DNA from: Heracleum sosnowskyi | Taxonomy: Eukaryota; Streptophyta; Magnoliopsida; Apiales; Apiaceae | NCBI GenBank assembly: GCA_030848705.1 | Contig: CM061237.1 | Location: 83,757,910 to 83,821,909 of the forward strand | Direction: 5' to 3' | Length of the DNA stretch: 64,000 bases | Shown here: positions 1 through 9,274 of the stretch, one piece after another | Layout: each line of letters starts with the position of its first letter | How positions within the stretch are numbered: the first letter of the stretch is position 1 | Notes under the pieces: model-generated | What the model was told of the DNA's origin: nothing | Seen by the model: only the letters and a program-made list of their open reading frames with translations | Databases searched by the model: none | Made by a program: the position numbers and the translations under genes

Positions 1-1
1 G

Positions 2-518
2 CTGTGGTGTCCTTGCTGCTGAAAACTCATGCAAAATACCATTTTCTTCACAGAACACCTTCATGCTTGAATTCTTGAATTCTGTCCCATTGTCACTCCT
101 AATCCTTCTTACTTTCAAGTCAGGATGATTGTTTACCATCTTGATGTGATTGATAATGATTTCACTTGCCTCATCTTTGGAGAGCAAAAAGAAAGTCCAT
201 GTAAATCTAGAAAAATCATCAACAATCACAAGACAATATTTCTTCTTTGAAATAGACATGACATTTACAGGGCCAAACAAATCCATATGAAGCAACTCAA
301 GCTGATGGACAATTGATGACTCTGTCTTGCTTTTGAATGATGCCTTCTTTTGTTTCCCTTTTTGACAGGCATCACACAAACCATCCTTGGAAAACTCCAC
401 CTGTGGAATTCCTCTAGCAAGATCTTTCCTCACCAAGTCATTCATAACTTTAAAATTCAGATGAGATAATTTCTTGTGCCATAGCCAACTTTCATCCTTG
501 CTTGCCTTGCTGAAAAGA
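2..518 (-). pseudogene. Copia-1 integrase (GAG-pre-integrase and catalytic core, partial)
   Basis: This frame is open from about 518 to the window edge. It encodes the end of the GAG-pre-integrase zinc region (WLWHKKLSHLNF-like, DACQKGKQKK-like) and then the rve core with HMDLFGPVNVMS (first Asp) and RSDNGTEFKN (second Asp); the catalytic Glu lies past base 1. It would insert retrotransposon cDNA into the genome. The frame is offset from the protease frame by the lesion near 520-560, so this copy cannot give one continuous polyprotein. The matching domain in Copia-4 (61400-62100) has the same order of motifs. Confidence 0.85.
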
Positions 519-810
519 CAAGTGATGGTTTCTGGACACAGGCTTCTCTAGAAAAAGTAACTAAAAATCCTTTGTCACAAAATTGACTGATGCTAAGCAA
601 ATTGTGCTTAAGACCATCCACCAATGCAACCTCATCTATGATGACATTCTCTTTTGAAATCAAGCCATATCCCTTTGTGTAGCCTTTGCTGTCATCTCCA
701 AAAGCAATACAAGGGCCAGCTTTTTCCTGAAACTCTGTGAGCAGGGTAGAATCACCAGTCATGTGTCTTGAACAACCACTATCCAAGTACCAAAGATTCC
801 TTTTGTCTCC
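457..810 (-). pseudogene. Copia-1 protease, frameshifted into the integrase linker
   Basis: An aspartic protease starts directly after an AG|GG junction at 811/810 and shows the copia motif LWYLDSGCSRHMTG, followed by LLSISQFCDKG. After about 85 codons the sequence jumps: compared with Copia-4 roughly 30 codons of linker are missing and the reading frame changes near 520-560, so the last 17 or so residues are translated out of frame before a stop at 457. The upstream part of the protease frame is closed by a TGA only about 15 bases before the acceptor-like AG, so it is not fused to gag in unspliced RNA. Confidence 0.85.
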
Positions 811-1818
811 CTGCACACAATAAAATCAAATCAAGTTGATTTTGGTACCCAAGTTTCCTTGGGTCCTGTTTTGTTAGCCTTTGCTTTCCCTTTTACATTA
901 TTTTTCACCTTGGGCTCAGATTGATTTAAATCAATCTTTACCCTTGGTGTTGATTTCTGAGGGTTGCTCACATTTTCATTCACAGCATGCATAGTTGGAG
1001 GAATAAACATGTTATTCATATTCCATGGCATTTGTGGCACATTAAACATATTCATGTATGGATTAGACACAAATGGCATGTTGGCATATGGATTTTGAAA
1101 TTGTGCATATGGAGCAAACATGTTAGGCATAACAGGCATAGAACTATTCATTGCAGGCTTGGGAATTTTCACTTTAACAGTCTTCTTAACAGATTTGTAG
1201 TTAGTAGATAAATGACTAACACTTCCACAATTAACACATGTCTTTCTAGGAGCATATTTATCAGGTGTGTAATTGTTGTGTTTGTTAATCCCTACTTTGC
1301 CATTCCTGTTATTCTTTTTATTTCCCTTAGCCTCAACTTGAACATTCTCTAACTTATCTTTCAATTGGATCATTGTTGTTTGTTGACTCTGTTTCTGATT
1401 CTAAGGTTTCACCAACATACCCTAGCTTCTCTTTGTTCTTTTTCCATGATTGCTCACAGAAAGATTCCATACCTTGAACATTAATGATGTTGGTGGCAAC
1501 ATTCCTGGCATCTTTCCATTTTGCAATCACACTTTGTTCTATCTCAAGTTGTGTTTTAAGAATTTCTTCTCTTTGTAACACGTTCTCAAGTTCCTTCTTA
1601 GCATCCCTACTAACACATCTCATTTTCTCAAATTCAATGAGTTGTGCTTCTAACATTGCATTCCTATCACTTAAGAGCAAATTAGTCTCTTTTATTCTTG
1701 AATTCTCTTTGGTAAGTGATTTAAGAGTAACACGCAAATTATATAGTACAGTAGACATTTCATTTACTGCACTATCGCATTCCTCTTTAGAAAGCTCAGA
1801 AAGATTAGTAATTGTTAC
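811..1818 (-). other. Candidate intron joining gag to protease in Copia-1
   Basis: Donor CAG|GTAACA (exon ends at 1819) and acceptor TGTGCAG|GGA (exon resumes at 810) are both in phase 0, so removing 1008 bases would join gag residue 417 in frame to the protease. A branch-like CTTGAT lies about 20 bases before the acceptor. Both flanking frames are closed: gag stops at 831 and the protease frame has a TGA just upstream of the AG. Copia-4 has the homologous pair 60045/61045 (1001 bases). Inferred from sequence only; no transcript evidence. Confidence 0.55.
831..1373 (-). CDS. Copia-1 C-terminal gag segment
   Basis: A 180-codon reading frame carrying a knuckle-like TCVNCGSVSHLS motif, a proline/asparagine/methionine-rich stretch (residues about 70-130) and a lysine-rich tail ending in TWVPKST. 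The same layout recurs in Copia-3 (56664-57402), so it is a family feature. It overlaps the end of the upstream gag frame by about 20 bases in another frame, most simply a one-base indel. It ends at a TGA only 20 bases before the protease junction. It lies entirely inside the proposed 811-1818 intron, so it would be translated only from unspliced RNA. Confidence 0.7.
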   Translation of the reverse strand: MIQLKDKLENVQVEAKGNKKNNRNGKVGINKHNNYTPDKYAPRKTCVNCGSVSHLSTNYKSVKKTVKVKIPKPAMNSSMPVMPNMFAPYAQFQNPYANMPFVSNPYMNMFNVPQMPWNMNNMFIPPTMHAVNENVSNPQKSTPRVKIDLNQSEPKVKNNVKGKAKANKTGPKETWVPKST

Positions 1819-3069
1819 CTGGTTGCTTGAGGAGCTTGCTTCCTGCTCATGATTGTTAGCCATAAGAGCCAAGTTGACATACTCAACATCAGCATCAGAA
1901 TCTTCACCATTACCAGCCCAATCATACTCCTGAGACATGAAAGCCTTTTCTTTTTGCTTGAGAAGTTCAAAGTATTTCTTTTTATAATCAACAGGCTCAA
2001 ATTTCCTGTTGCCCTTCTCAATCTTGGGCTTTCTGCAGTCTCCAGCAAAGTGACCAAGCATTCCACAATTGAAACATTTAGATTTAGACTTTTCAATCCA
2101 GTTACTTTTGTTAGGTTGAAAGTCTCTCCTTAGTGGCCTTGCTTCTGAGTTTCTCTTGAACTTGAACTTAGAGAATTTTCTTGACAGAAAAGCAATGTGT
2201 TCATCAATCTCATCTAAGTCATCCAAGTTGGCTGGTTCTGGTTCTTCTTCTTCTGTCATCTTGCCTTTACCCTTGCTAACATCACTTCTACAACTAGCTC
2301 GACTAGTTGTTGCCTTTGCAGCTTCTTCAGTGTCATCTTCCAGTTGGTTCACAGATGCAATCAATGCAATAGATCCACCCTTCTTCTGTACCTTTTCAAT
2401 TTCTTCATCTTGCTCCATTTCCAACTCATATGTCTTCAAGGTTCCATAAAGCCTTTCAAGAGTGTAGTCTTTGTACTCTTGAGTGTTTCTGAGAGAAACA
2501 GTCATAGGCTTCCATTCTTTTGGAAGAGCTCTAAGAAATTTAAGGCTTGAATCCTTGGTTTGATAGATCCTCCCATACAGCTTTAATCCATTCAAAAGCT
2601 TCTGAAACCTACTAAACGTGTCATTTAGGGTTTCACCAGCTTTAAAATGAAAATGCTCATATTGTTGTATAAGTAGTTGCATTTTATTTTCCCTGACTTG
2701 CTCAGTTCCTTCACAGAGAGTTCTAATAGTGTCCCATACTTCTTTGGAGGTTGTACAGTTTATGACATTGTCAAACATCTCTTGCTCCAAACCATTAAAC
2801 AGAATGTTCATGGTTCTTTTGTCTTTATGGACTTCTGCAACATCTTCAACAGTCCATTCTGAGACAGGTTTTGGAATCTCTACATCAGGAGCATCATCTG
2901 GCAGTCCAACTCTAGAATCAAGCTTCATGGGAACGTGTGGACCTTTCTCAATGCAGTCTACATACCTCTCATCCATAGACATGAGATGTAAATGCATCTT
3001 TACTTTCCAGTGAAAGTAATTGTCCTTATCAAGAACTGGTATCTTCACACCTGCATCCTTCTTCACCAT
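1354..3069 (-). CDS. gag: Copia-1 gag (capsid and nucleocapsid)
   Basis: The 571-codon frame starts about 50 bases downstream of the primer-binding site. Residues 1-240 match the UBN2/copia gag type (IPVLDKDNYFHWKVKM, FSRFQKLLNGLKLYG, LPKEWKPMTVSLRN, ERLYGTLKTYELE); an acidic stretch and the CCHC knuckle CFNCGMLGHFAGDC (about residues 330-345) follow; the last 140 residues are rich in heptad-like Leu/Glu/Lys and probably form a coiled coil. It packages element RNA into cytoplasmic particles. A donor-like CAG|GTAACA in phase 0 lies at 1819/1818, after residue 417. The terminal stop at 1354 is out of frame with the next gag segment. Confidence 0.85.
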   Translation of the reverse strand: MVKKDAGVKIPVLDKDNYFHWKVKMHLHLMSMDERYVDCIEKGPHVPMKLDSRVGLPDDAPDVEIPKPVSEWTVEDVAEVHKDKRTMNILFNGLEQEMFDNVINCTTSKEVWDTIRTLCEGTEQVRENKMQLLIQQYEHFHFKAGETLNDTFSRFQKLLNGLKLYGRIYQTKDSSLKFLRALPKEWKPMTVSLRNTQEYKDYTLERLYGTLKTYELEMEQDEEIEKVQKKGGSIALIASVNQLEDDTEEAAKATTSRASCRSDVSKGKGKMTEEEEPEPANLDDLDEIDEHIAFLSRKFSKFKFKRNSEARPLRRDFQPNKSNWIEKSKSKCFNCGMLGHFAGDCRKPKIEKGNRKFEPVDYKKKYFELLKQKEKAFMSQEYDWAGNGEDSDADVEYVNLALMANNHEQEASSSSNQVTITNLSELSKEECDSAVNEMSTVLYNLRVTLKSLTKENSRIKETNLLLSDRNAMLEAQLIEFEKMRCVSRDAKKELENVLQREEILKTQLEIEQSVIAKWKDARNVATNIINVQGMESFCEQSWKKNKEKLGYVGETLESETESTNNNDPIER

Positions 3070-3119
3070 GGTTTCTGTTTTTGGTCTTGATCTTTAAACT
3101 TCTTGTATGTTAGAAGCTC

Positions 3120-3131
3120 GCTCTGATACCA
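3120..3131 (-). promoter_or_regulatory. Copia-1 primer-binding site
   Basis: On the minus strand TGGTATCAGAGC begins two bases after the LTR end. It is complementary to the 3' end of plant initiator methionine tRNA, the usual primer for minus-strand cDNA in Ty1/copia elements. Confidence 0.92.
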
Positions 3132-3133
3132 AT

Positions 3134-4165
3134 TGTTAATCCCAAATGACCTAACAGAATTGTAGAAGGGGGGGGGGGGGGTTGAATACAATTCTTGATA
3201 TTTCTTAAACTTAAAACAACTTAAAACAACTTACAAATAAAAACTGAACTTAAAGTAAAAATCACAAGCACATAAATAATTTCAGTTGGATTGTTTGATG
3301 ATCCAACTGAAGTGATTTTTATTGCGGAAATAATCTGTGATACAAAAGTACACAGCTGCTCAGTTACAAGGTTGTAGAGAAGAATGCTCTCAAGGATAGC
3401 TAATACAAACTATTTGTTTTTCTTCTCTCCTATTAAAGTAACTGCTACACTTGGTTATATATCCCCAAGTTTACAACCCTATTTTTGGCTACACTAAAAG
3501 TACAATGAGTAACCGCCAATAGTTTGCTTTTCATCCCTTTGTCCAGTGGTCCTTGGAGATCCTTGCTTTTGTCTTCATGCTTATTATGATCACTCCCAAG
3601 ACCCAATTGGAAACTGGGATGTTTCCTTATTCCCCATGTCCATTTTAATGGTTTCCAATGCAAAGTACACTTCCACATCACCTTTAGATCTGTTCAGTAA
3701 ACTGTCACTATCACTTTATCAACTATTCAGAAAAGCAATAATGATTCGTTGATAGCAGGGAGATGTGTTTCGTTGATAGCTTTATTCTTCATTCCGTTGA
3801 TGGTGTTTCCCTCGTTTCGTTGATGAGTAAACTCCATACCGTTGACAGAGTAATCTTCATACCGTTGACATGTCTTCACTTAGGCAAAATTACAAGGCAT
3901 AATATATTTACAATTAACCAACCTATTTTGCCTATCTAGTACTTAGTCAACATGACTTAGAAAACCTATCTAATACATATAACAGAATGCCTATCATTTG
4001 AGAAGTATTGTACAATGCAATTGCTACAACACTCATTTCGTTGATGAGCTTCCTGCCAAACGGAATGCTGCAAAGCATGCCATTTCGTTGACAGCTACAA
4101 AGTGACTTTACACAAATTCTACTAAGTGTTTTATGTTTATCATCAAGAACAACATATTCCTAACA
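3134..4165 (-). repeat. Copia-1 5' LTR, 1032 bp
   Basis: Ends are TGTTA...TAACA as read on the plus strand, with the primer site on the internal side. It has the poly-G/TTGAATACAA block (G14 at 3168-3181) seen in related LTRs at 45740 and 58650. The half away from gag (U3) holds eight copies of CGTTGA between about 3744 and 4092, mostly as TTTCGTTGAT or ATACCGTTGACA; none is obvious elsewhere in the element. Confidence 0.88.
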
Positions 4166-4832
4166 AAAGTCATCCCGAAGATTGTTCTAAAAATAAAGGT
4201 ATCCCGAAGAATGTTCTTACATCTCTGAACCTAAAACACCTACTGGGGACACCTAACGCATGCCTACAAACATATGCATTCACAGTCTAACAAAGCATTA
4301 TGGCCATCTATAGTTACATTACTAAGCATCATGGCTAACGCAAGGGATAAGATATACATGGCAATTTCTAACAGGCATTTCGTTACAAAGTTGAATGACT
4401 AAAGAGAAAGAAAACCGAGGAACTTACTTGCAATGAAGACGGTAGAAATGGTAGAGACTGTGGCAAGAGGAGATATCGAAAGTAAGCACGGCTGGATTCG
4501 TGGAGATATCAAGAGTATTTTTCTTAAGAATGTCGTGAAGATATTTTGGGGGGGAAATGGATATTTATACGATACTGCAGTGACGTTTGGACAGGGAAAG
4601 GAAACGTTACGTATTCAACGGTGTAATTTAGGCTGTTTGAAATTCGACGGTTGAGATCTGACACGGGTCCCAAGAAAAGACAGCTGTCATGATTAACGCG
4701 ACGCGCTTACCCAGGTGAAGTGTCATGACGTGTCTAGTAGATAAATACAAGATTTGTCCAAGCGATATCCCGAAGAGGAGTGCAAGGTTAGGACTCCGAT
4801 CGAAGTGGACACTTGACCAAAGTCCAGGGACA
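4166..4832. other. Intergenic, no gene recognised
   Basis: After the putative duplication AAAGT there is AT-rich sequence with two near-repeats (ATCCCGAAGATTGTTCT / ATCCCGAAGAATGTTCT at about 4172 and 4201). A small plus-strand frame at 4433-4654 looks like chance. The stretch 4430-4830 could be decayed internal sequence of the LTR element whose LTR follows at 4833, but no coding motif supports this. Confidence 0.4.
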
Positions 4833-5227
4833 TGTTGGAGGCCCAAGTATAATTGGGCCGAATGGGTTGGCTGATAAGTCAGACCCATTACTTCGGCCCG
4901 GTTAGATGCACCTAGCCGTTGCAGAATGACTGAGTCTCCCGACTTTCTAAGCGAGTGAACCGGACAACGCGCATGGGCGAGTGGCCCCGAGGATTCCGGA
5001 CGACCGTAACAAACCGTGCTTATAAAAGCTCACATCAGGTTTCGTTGAGAGGTTAATACTTTTTTCATACACACAAGCACTTGCACGTTCAATTCAAACT
5101 CACCGGAACCTTTTAACTTACTCTCACACCGGAGGTGAATCGGGGGCCAAACCCCTCGCATTCTTCTCTCTTTTTGCAGGTGAACCCGAAGAGACATTCG
5201 GAGTCCGACCCAACAGAAATCTGGTTC

Positions 5228-5232
<5 letters not shown>
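4833..5232 (+). repeat. Candidate solo LTR, gypsy-like, 400 bp
   Basis: It begins TGTTGGA and ends TCCAACA, a perfect 7-bp terminal inverted pair. A TATA box TATAAAAG is at 5021-5028, and the terminal part has a pyrimidine-rich CTCTCTTTTTGCAGGTGA segment like the R/U5 of Tat-type gypsy LTRs. No target duplication is seen: the left flank is GGACA and the right flank is an AT microsatellite that may have overwritten it. It could also be the 3' LTR of a decayed element lying to the left. Confidence 0.5.

Positions 5233-5280
<48 letters not shown>
5233..5280. repeat. (AT)n microsatellite
   Basis: About 23 uninterrupted AT units directly abut the end of the candidate LTR. The Ile-Tyr repeat frame translated through it is meaningless. 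Confidence 0.95.
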
Positions 5281-5284
<4 letters not shown>

Positions 5285-5662
5285 GGTTGAATATCCGATT
5301 CTCAAAAACGAATCTCGTATCTCGAGATATCCGGTTCTCAAAAGCATATCTTAAAATACCCGATTGAAAAAAATGTAGTTCGCTTGTATCTTTTGCCTAA
5401 CTTTCTAAATGTGATATTGCGATCACCAGATTTAAAAATGTGATAATTTTGGCCTATCACCCTCGTTTAAAAGAAACAAATATGTATTTCGGTATTCAAT
5501 TCAACAAATTATGCACTCATATAAGACAATAATTATTAGTCAATAAACAAAAAACAGGTTTTAGTTACATATAGGATATTGCTGTACATGTATGGTATCT
5601 TGTTAAGAATCACTGGTAGTATTATGATGGGGAGCAAAATTTTAGGAACTCTGCCATAGGGA
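5281..5662. other. 3' flank of the CRR2-like gene
   Basis: AT-rich sequence with two short direct repeats (TATCCGATTCTC / TATCCGGTTCTC at about 5291 and 5328). It presumably includes the 3' UTR of the minus-strand gene that ends at 5663. No other gene is seen. Confidence 0.5.
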
Positions 5663-7612
5663 TTACCAATAATCTTGACATGAACAAACCCCGTCTCTAA
5701 AATGATGTATACGGTTCACATCTCGAACCAGAATCTCTCTGCTTACAAATTTGGAAATGAACTTTGTAAAAGAATGACAGTCTTCACATAATCTCAAGTT
5801 CTTGGTGATCCTAATTGTTTTCCCTCTGCTGTTGTTGATCAGCCCAAATGCAAGTGCCAGTTTTTCGCTATGACCCAATACAATTCGTTCCTTTTCCTCT
5901 TCGTCAAGATGATAGAGCACTACTTTTGTTTGTGGCACGTAGCCCATCTCCTTCATCTCGGTTGACAGTTTTAGTAACAACGCATGGATCTGTTCGTTCT
6001 GTGGATTGAGCTCGTCCGCTGACATGAATGAGTAAATTTTCCTTTTCACCTCGATCCAACTGCAGCCCGAGAGCTTTTGAATTCCTCGAGTTTCAAGAAG
6101 ATCTTTGACTCTCGTAACTTCATCCCACATTCCAGCTTGTGCATATATTTCAGCCATTAGTACATAGTTACCAGCATTTGTCGGTTCCAGCTGAATAAGC
6201 CTTTTGAATGCCCTCTCAGCAAACTCAACATTACAATGAATCCTACATGATCCAAGAAGAGAACCCCAAACTTTAGGTCCTGGTTCTATCCGCATATCTA
6301 CTATAATCTTAGCTGCTTCATCCAAGTGATTTGCTCGACCAAGAATGTCAACAAGACAAGCATAGTGCTCAACACAAGGAGATGTTCCATGATCTTTTCT
6401 AATTGACTGAAATAAACTCTTGCCCTCCTCAATGAGCCCTTCATGGCTACAAGCTCCCAAAACACTTACAAACGATATAAGACTCGGTTTTGTTCCACTA
6501 CTCACCATCTCATTAAAAAGATCAATTGCTTTCCTGCCAAAACCATGACTACCATAACTTGAAATCATGGAATTCCACGACACAACATCTCTCCGATCCA
6601 TCTGATCAAAAATACGACGTCCAAGTTCAAGTTCACCACATCTTGCATACATGGTCACCAAAGCACTCGTAACAGGCAAAACTGTATCAAGACCTTTCCG
6701 AAGCACATAGGCATGTATTAACTTCCCTTGTTCCAAAGCAGCTAGTGCCGTACAAGCTTGAAGAACACTAACCATCGTCACTGAATTCGGCAACAAATCA
6801 TCACTCTGTACCATCATTTCCCGAAAAAGCTCTAACGCTTCAAGTGACATACCATTCTTCACATAACAAGCAATCATTGCACTCCACGAAACCACACTTC
6901 TCTCTGTCATCTCATTAAAAACAAAACAAGCATCATCCACACAACCCAACCTAGCATACATATCCACCAAAGTAGTCATAACATGAACATGACTCTCATA
7001 CCCATGTCGTAAAATCTGCGCATGAATCTCTCTCCCCTTACTCAAACCCCAACTCAACCACTCCCCAACAACACAAGCCTTAAGCACATAAGTATACGTA
7101 AACCTATCCGAACGAACCCCAATCGCATTCATCCTCCTATAAAGCTCCAAAACCTCTTCCCCATTACCCTTCAACGATAACGCCCGAAAAATCGCATTCC
7201 AAACAAACACAGTTCTCCTACGAATTCTATCAAACACCTTGCGTGCACGTTCAAGTGAGTCAAGATGAGAATACATATCAATGAGTTTAGTGGCCAAGAA
7301 AGGATCTTGGTCAAACCCATCATGAATTAGCCGGCGGTGAACAATTCCGGCGTCGGAAAGTGAGTTTTGGCGGGAACAAGAAAGAATTAAAAGCTCGTAA
7401 GTGTGTTGAGTGGGGTTAGGTTCTTTGTAAAGGAGTTGAAGGGCTTGTTTAAGATTGTTCTTTAGACACAAAGATTGAATTGATTGGTTGTTAGAAGGGC
7501 GAATTGAGAGAGAATTAGGGTTAGGGTTTGGAGAAATGGAAGAGATTGGGGAAGAATAATGGGGGAGAATTGGATGTTTTTGGAGGATTTGGGGGCCCTG
7601 AAACGCCAACAT
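5663..7612 (-). CDS. CRR2: PLS-DYW pentatricopeptide repeat protein, CRR2-like
   Basis: Intact 649-codon, intronless gene. Residues 1-45 are rich in Ser, Pro and Asn without acidic residues, like a chloroplast transit peptide. A tandem series of P/L/S PPR motifs follows (for example VVSWSAMIACYVKNG, VVSWNSMISSYGSHG), then the E/E+ region (GCSWIEVKRKIYSF) and a DYW deaminase-like domain with HSEKLALAFGLI, a CxxCH motif (LCEDCH) and the terminal CSCQDYW. Length, motif order and text match Arabidopsis CRR2 closely. That factor is needed for intergenic processing of chloroplast rps7-ndhB RNA and so for the NDH complex. Function here is by orthology. No frame lesion was seen; it is the only clearly intact host gene in the window. 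Confidence 0.9.
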   Translation of the reverse strand: MLAFQGPQILQKHPILPHYSSPISSISPNPNPNSLSIRPSNNQSIQSLCLKNNLKQALQLLYKEPNPTQHTYELLILSCSRQNSLSDAGIVHRRLIHDGFDQDPFLATKLIDMYSHLDSLERARKVFDRIRRRTVFVWNAIFRALSLKGNGEEVLELYRRMNAIGVRSDRFTYTYVLKACVVGEWLSWGLSKGREIHAQILRHGYESHVHVMTTLVDMYARLGCVDDACFVFNEMTERSVVSWSAMIACYVKNGMSLEALELFREMMVQSDDLLPNSVTMVSVLQACTALAALEQGKLIHAYVLRKGLDTVLPVTSALVTMYARCGELELGRRIFDQMDRRDVVSWNSMISSYGSHGFGRKAIDLFNEMVSSGTKPSLISFVSVLGACSHEGLIEEGKSLFQSIRKDHGTSPCVEHYACLVDILGRANHLDEAAKIIVDMRIEPGPKVWGSLLGSCRIHCNVEFAERAFKRLIQLEPTNAGNYVLMAEIYAQAGMWDEVTRVKDLLETRGIQKLSGCSWIEVKRKIYSFMSADELNPQNEQIHALLLKLSTEMKEMGYVPQTKVVLYHLDEEEKERIVLGHSEKLALAFGLINNSRGKTIRITKNLRLCEDCHSFTKFISKFVSREILVRDVNRIHHFRDGVCSCQDYW

Positions 7613-8494
7613 TACAAAAATGCTTGCCGCTAACTAATAGCCTGTTGCCCCTGTTATGTATTTAGTTCGTTGTTCCAGAGAATTTATATGAGATGAGACT
7701 TCTCACAGATTTTTCATCCGGAAATATCTTTCTAACAATATATTTTATTTATTTATCCAAATTAAACATAAATAATAATTATAATATCTCAATTAATAAA
7801 AGTTAAGGGTTTCTTTCAAAAATACCCACATTACACAAGTTTTTTTCCAAAATGTGGTACAATCTTAATTGCAACTTGAAATGTAACTACTTTTAACCTG
7901 TTTTCCAACCTCACATTTTTAAAAATATTAATATTTTTGATAATTTTCTTAAAAATCATTATTACATTGAAAATTTATTAATCGAACTACATGCAATGAG
8001 ACACAGTAATAAATAAATAAAAAAATTAATTTATGGTTACCCACACAATCTGAACACAATTAACGAGCATGTAATTTTATTTATTTTTGAATATAAGTGA
8101 CAAATTTGATTTATGTGGGTTTGGGGGGGGGGGGGGGGGGGTGTGTTGTCCATTACTACGTCAATATAATCAGAGATTCATCTCCAACTCTTAAACCCGG
8201 CCATGAGTTTGGGCAACAGTAGCTCTAGTCTACCCACACATTAGTAAGTTTCAAGGCGATCACAAAGGGCTGGACTATCAATTTTGATTATCAGAATTCA
8301 GAGGTGAGCACAGCCAAGGAATTTCAAGATGCGAACACATGCAATTAGCATTAGTGCCCGTGCGAGGCAAGGGTATACAAACTCGTACATTTCTCAAGTT
8401 ATCATAACAAATTTTGCAAATTGTAGTACCTTTTTTTTTGACATTTGCGGATTGTAGTACTGAACCTGAGATCAATGTTATAATAAATCGTAAT
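7613..8494. other. Upstream region of the CRR2-like gene
   Basis: AT-rich non-coding DNA expected to contain the promoter and 5' UTR of the minus-strand gene starting at 7612. No distinct promoter element can be claimed. It contains a G19 run (8123-8141) and a small minus-strand frame (8278-8475) that looks fortuitous. Confidence 0.5.
8123..8141. repeat. G19 homopolymer
   Basis: Nineteen consecutive G in otherwise AT-rich DNA. It is one of five G/C runs of 13-19 bases in the window and may be real or an assembly artefact. Confidence 0.9.
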
Positions 8495-8991
8495 GGGATA
8501 TTCTCAATGATACCCTCTTGGTTTTGACTTTTCTAAATGGTACAATTTCTTATTTTTGACTTACGAGTGGTACCTTGTATTTTAGGTTACACGTATATGG
8601 TACCATTTTGGTATCCAAACGTTAGTCAAATGTGAAAATATAAGTGAACGATCTAATTTCCCATTTAAATCTCAAATCTTCCGCACTTTTAACAACCTAT
8701 TACATACGGAAACATCATCCATCAAAATATTTGAACAAAAATAGTCCAAAACTTCAAAAAAATATGTTTATGAATTTTCTCAATGGTACCATTGTTCTAT
8801 TGACTTTTGTAGCTGATACCATTATATTTTTGGCTTTTGCATGTGGTACCCTTATATTTTAACGTTTAACTACCGTTTAGGGTGCCATGTACGTCAAATC
8901 TAAAATACAAGGGTACCACTCGTAAGTCAAAAAGAAGGAATGGTACCATTTAGAAAAGCCAAAACCAAAAGGGTACCATTAAGAATATCCC
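8495..8991. mobile_element. MITE with long imperfect inverted repeats, 497 bp
   Basis: The ends GGGATATTCTCAATG and CATTAAGAATATCCC are inverted, and the complementarity continues imperfectly for about 100 bases each side (TTTTGACTTTTCTAAATGGTAC versus GTACCATTTAGAAAAGCC, ACTTACGAGTGGTACCTTGTATTTTA versus TAAAATACAAGGGTACCACTCGT). The flanks share AAT, a possible 3-bp duplication. The middle (8770-8850) repeats the terminal theme TTCTCAATGGTACCATTG. No coding capacity. The superfamily is uncertain; PIF/Harbinger is possible from the 3-bp duplication. Confidence 0.7.
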
Positions 8992-9052
8992 AATAATTAT
9001 TGATGCTTTAACTTAAGAAGCTCACTACATCTTAGCTCCATAGTAGCAAAAC

Positions 9053-9274
9053 TGAGAAGATGAGCATCATCTTTGTACAAATGCGGAAACTTTCTGAAAC
9101 TTCATTCCATAATCCAAAAATATTTACAGAAATGTGTATCTAACCAACTCTACTTTAACAGAAAATGAAAACAGTATTTATACAAGAGACTCTCTCTCCT
9201 CTAACTAACTTTCCCTCCAAATGTAACAACTTGAAACCTAACTAGAATTACCAAAATACCCTCTTAGCTCAATA
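9053..9274 (-). repeat. Copia-2 3' LTR
   Basis: 222 bp, from TGAGAAGATGAGC to CTTAGCTCAATA on the plus strand. It differs from the 5' LTR at five positions. Its internal edge abuts a C19 run (G19 in element sense). Confidence 0.95.

Larger units (their letters stand above)
1..4165 (-). mobile_element. Copia-1: Sirevirus-like Ty1/copia retrotransposon, 5' part only
   Basis: Reading on the minus strand the order is 5' LTR (3134-4165), initiator-Met tRNA primer site, gag with a UBN2-type capsid region and CCHC knuckle, a second gag-like segment, protease, and integrase running off the window at base 1. Reverse transcriptase, RNase H and the 3' LTR lie outside. The gag type and the long spacer between knuckle and protease resemble the Sirevirus branch of plant copia elements; this is recognition by eye. 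The copy is defective: gag changes frame near 1354-1373 and the protease-integrase linker carries a deletion with a frame change. The five bases beyond the LTR (4166-4170, AAAGT) should be the target duplication, but the partner copy is outside the window. Confidence 0.9.

Noticed and set aside
987..1211. Plus-strand His/Trp-rich frame
   Set aside because: It is the complement of the Met/Asn/Pro-rich part of Copia-1 gag.
5030..5347. 105-codon minus frame
   Set aside because: It reads through the AT microsatellite (Ile-Tyr repeats) and the LTR end.
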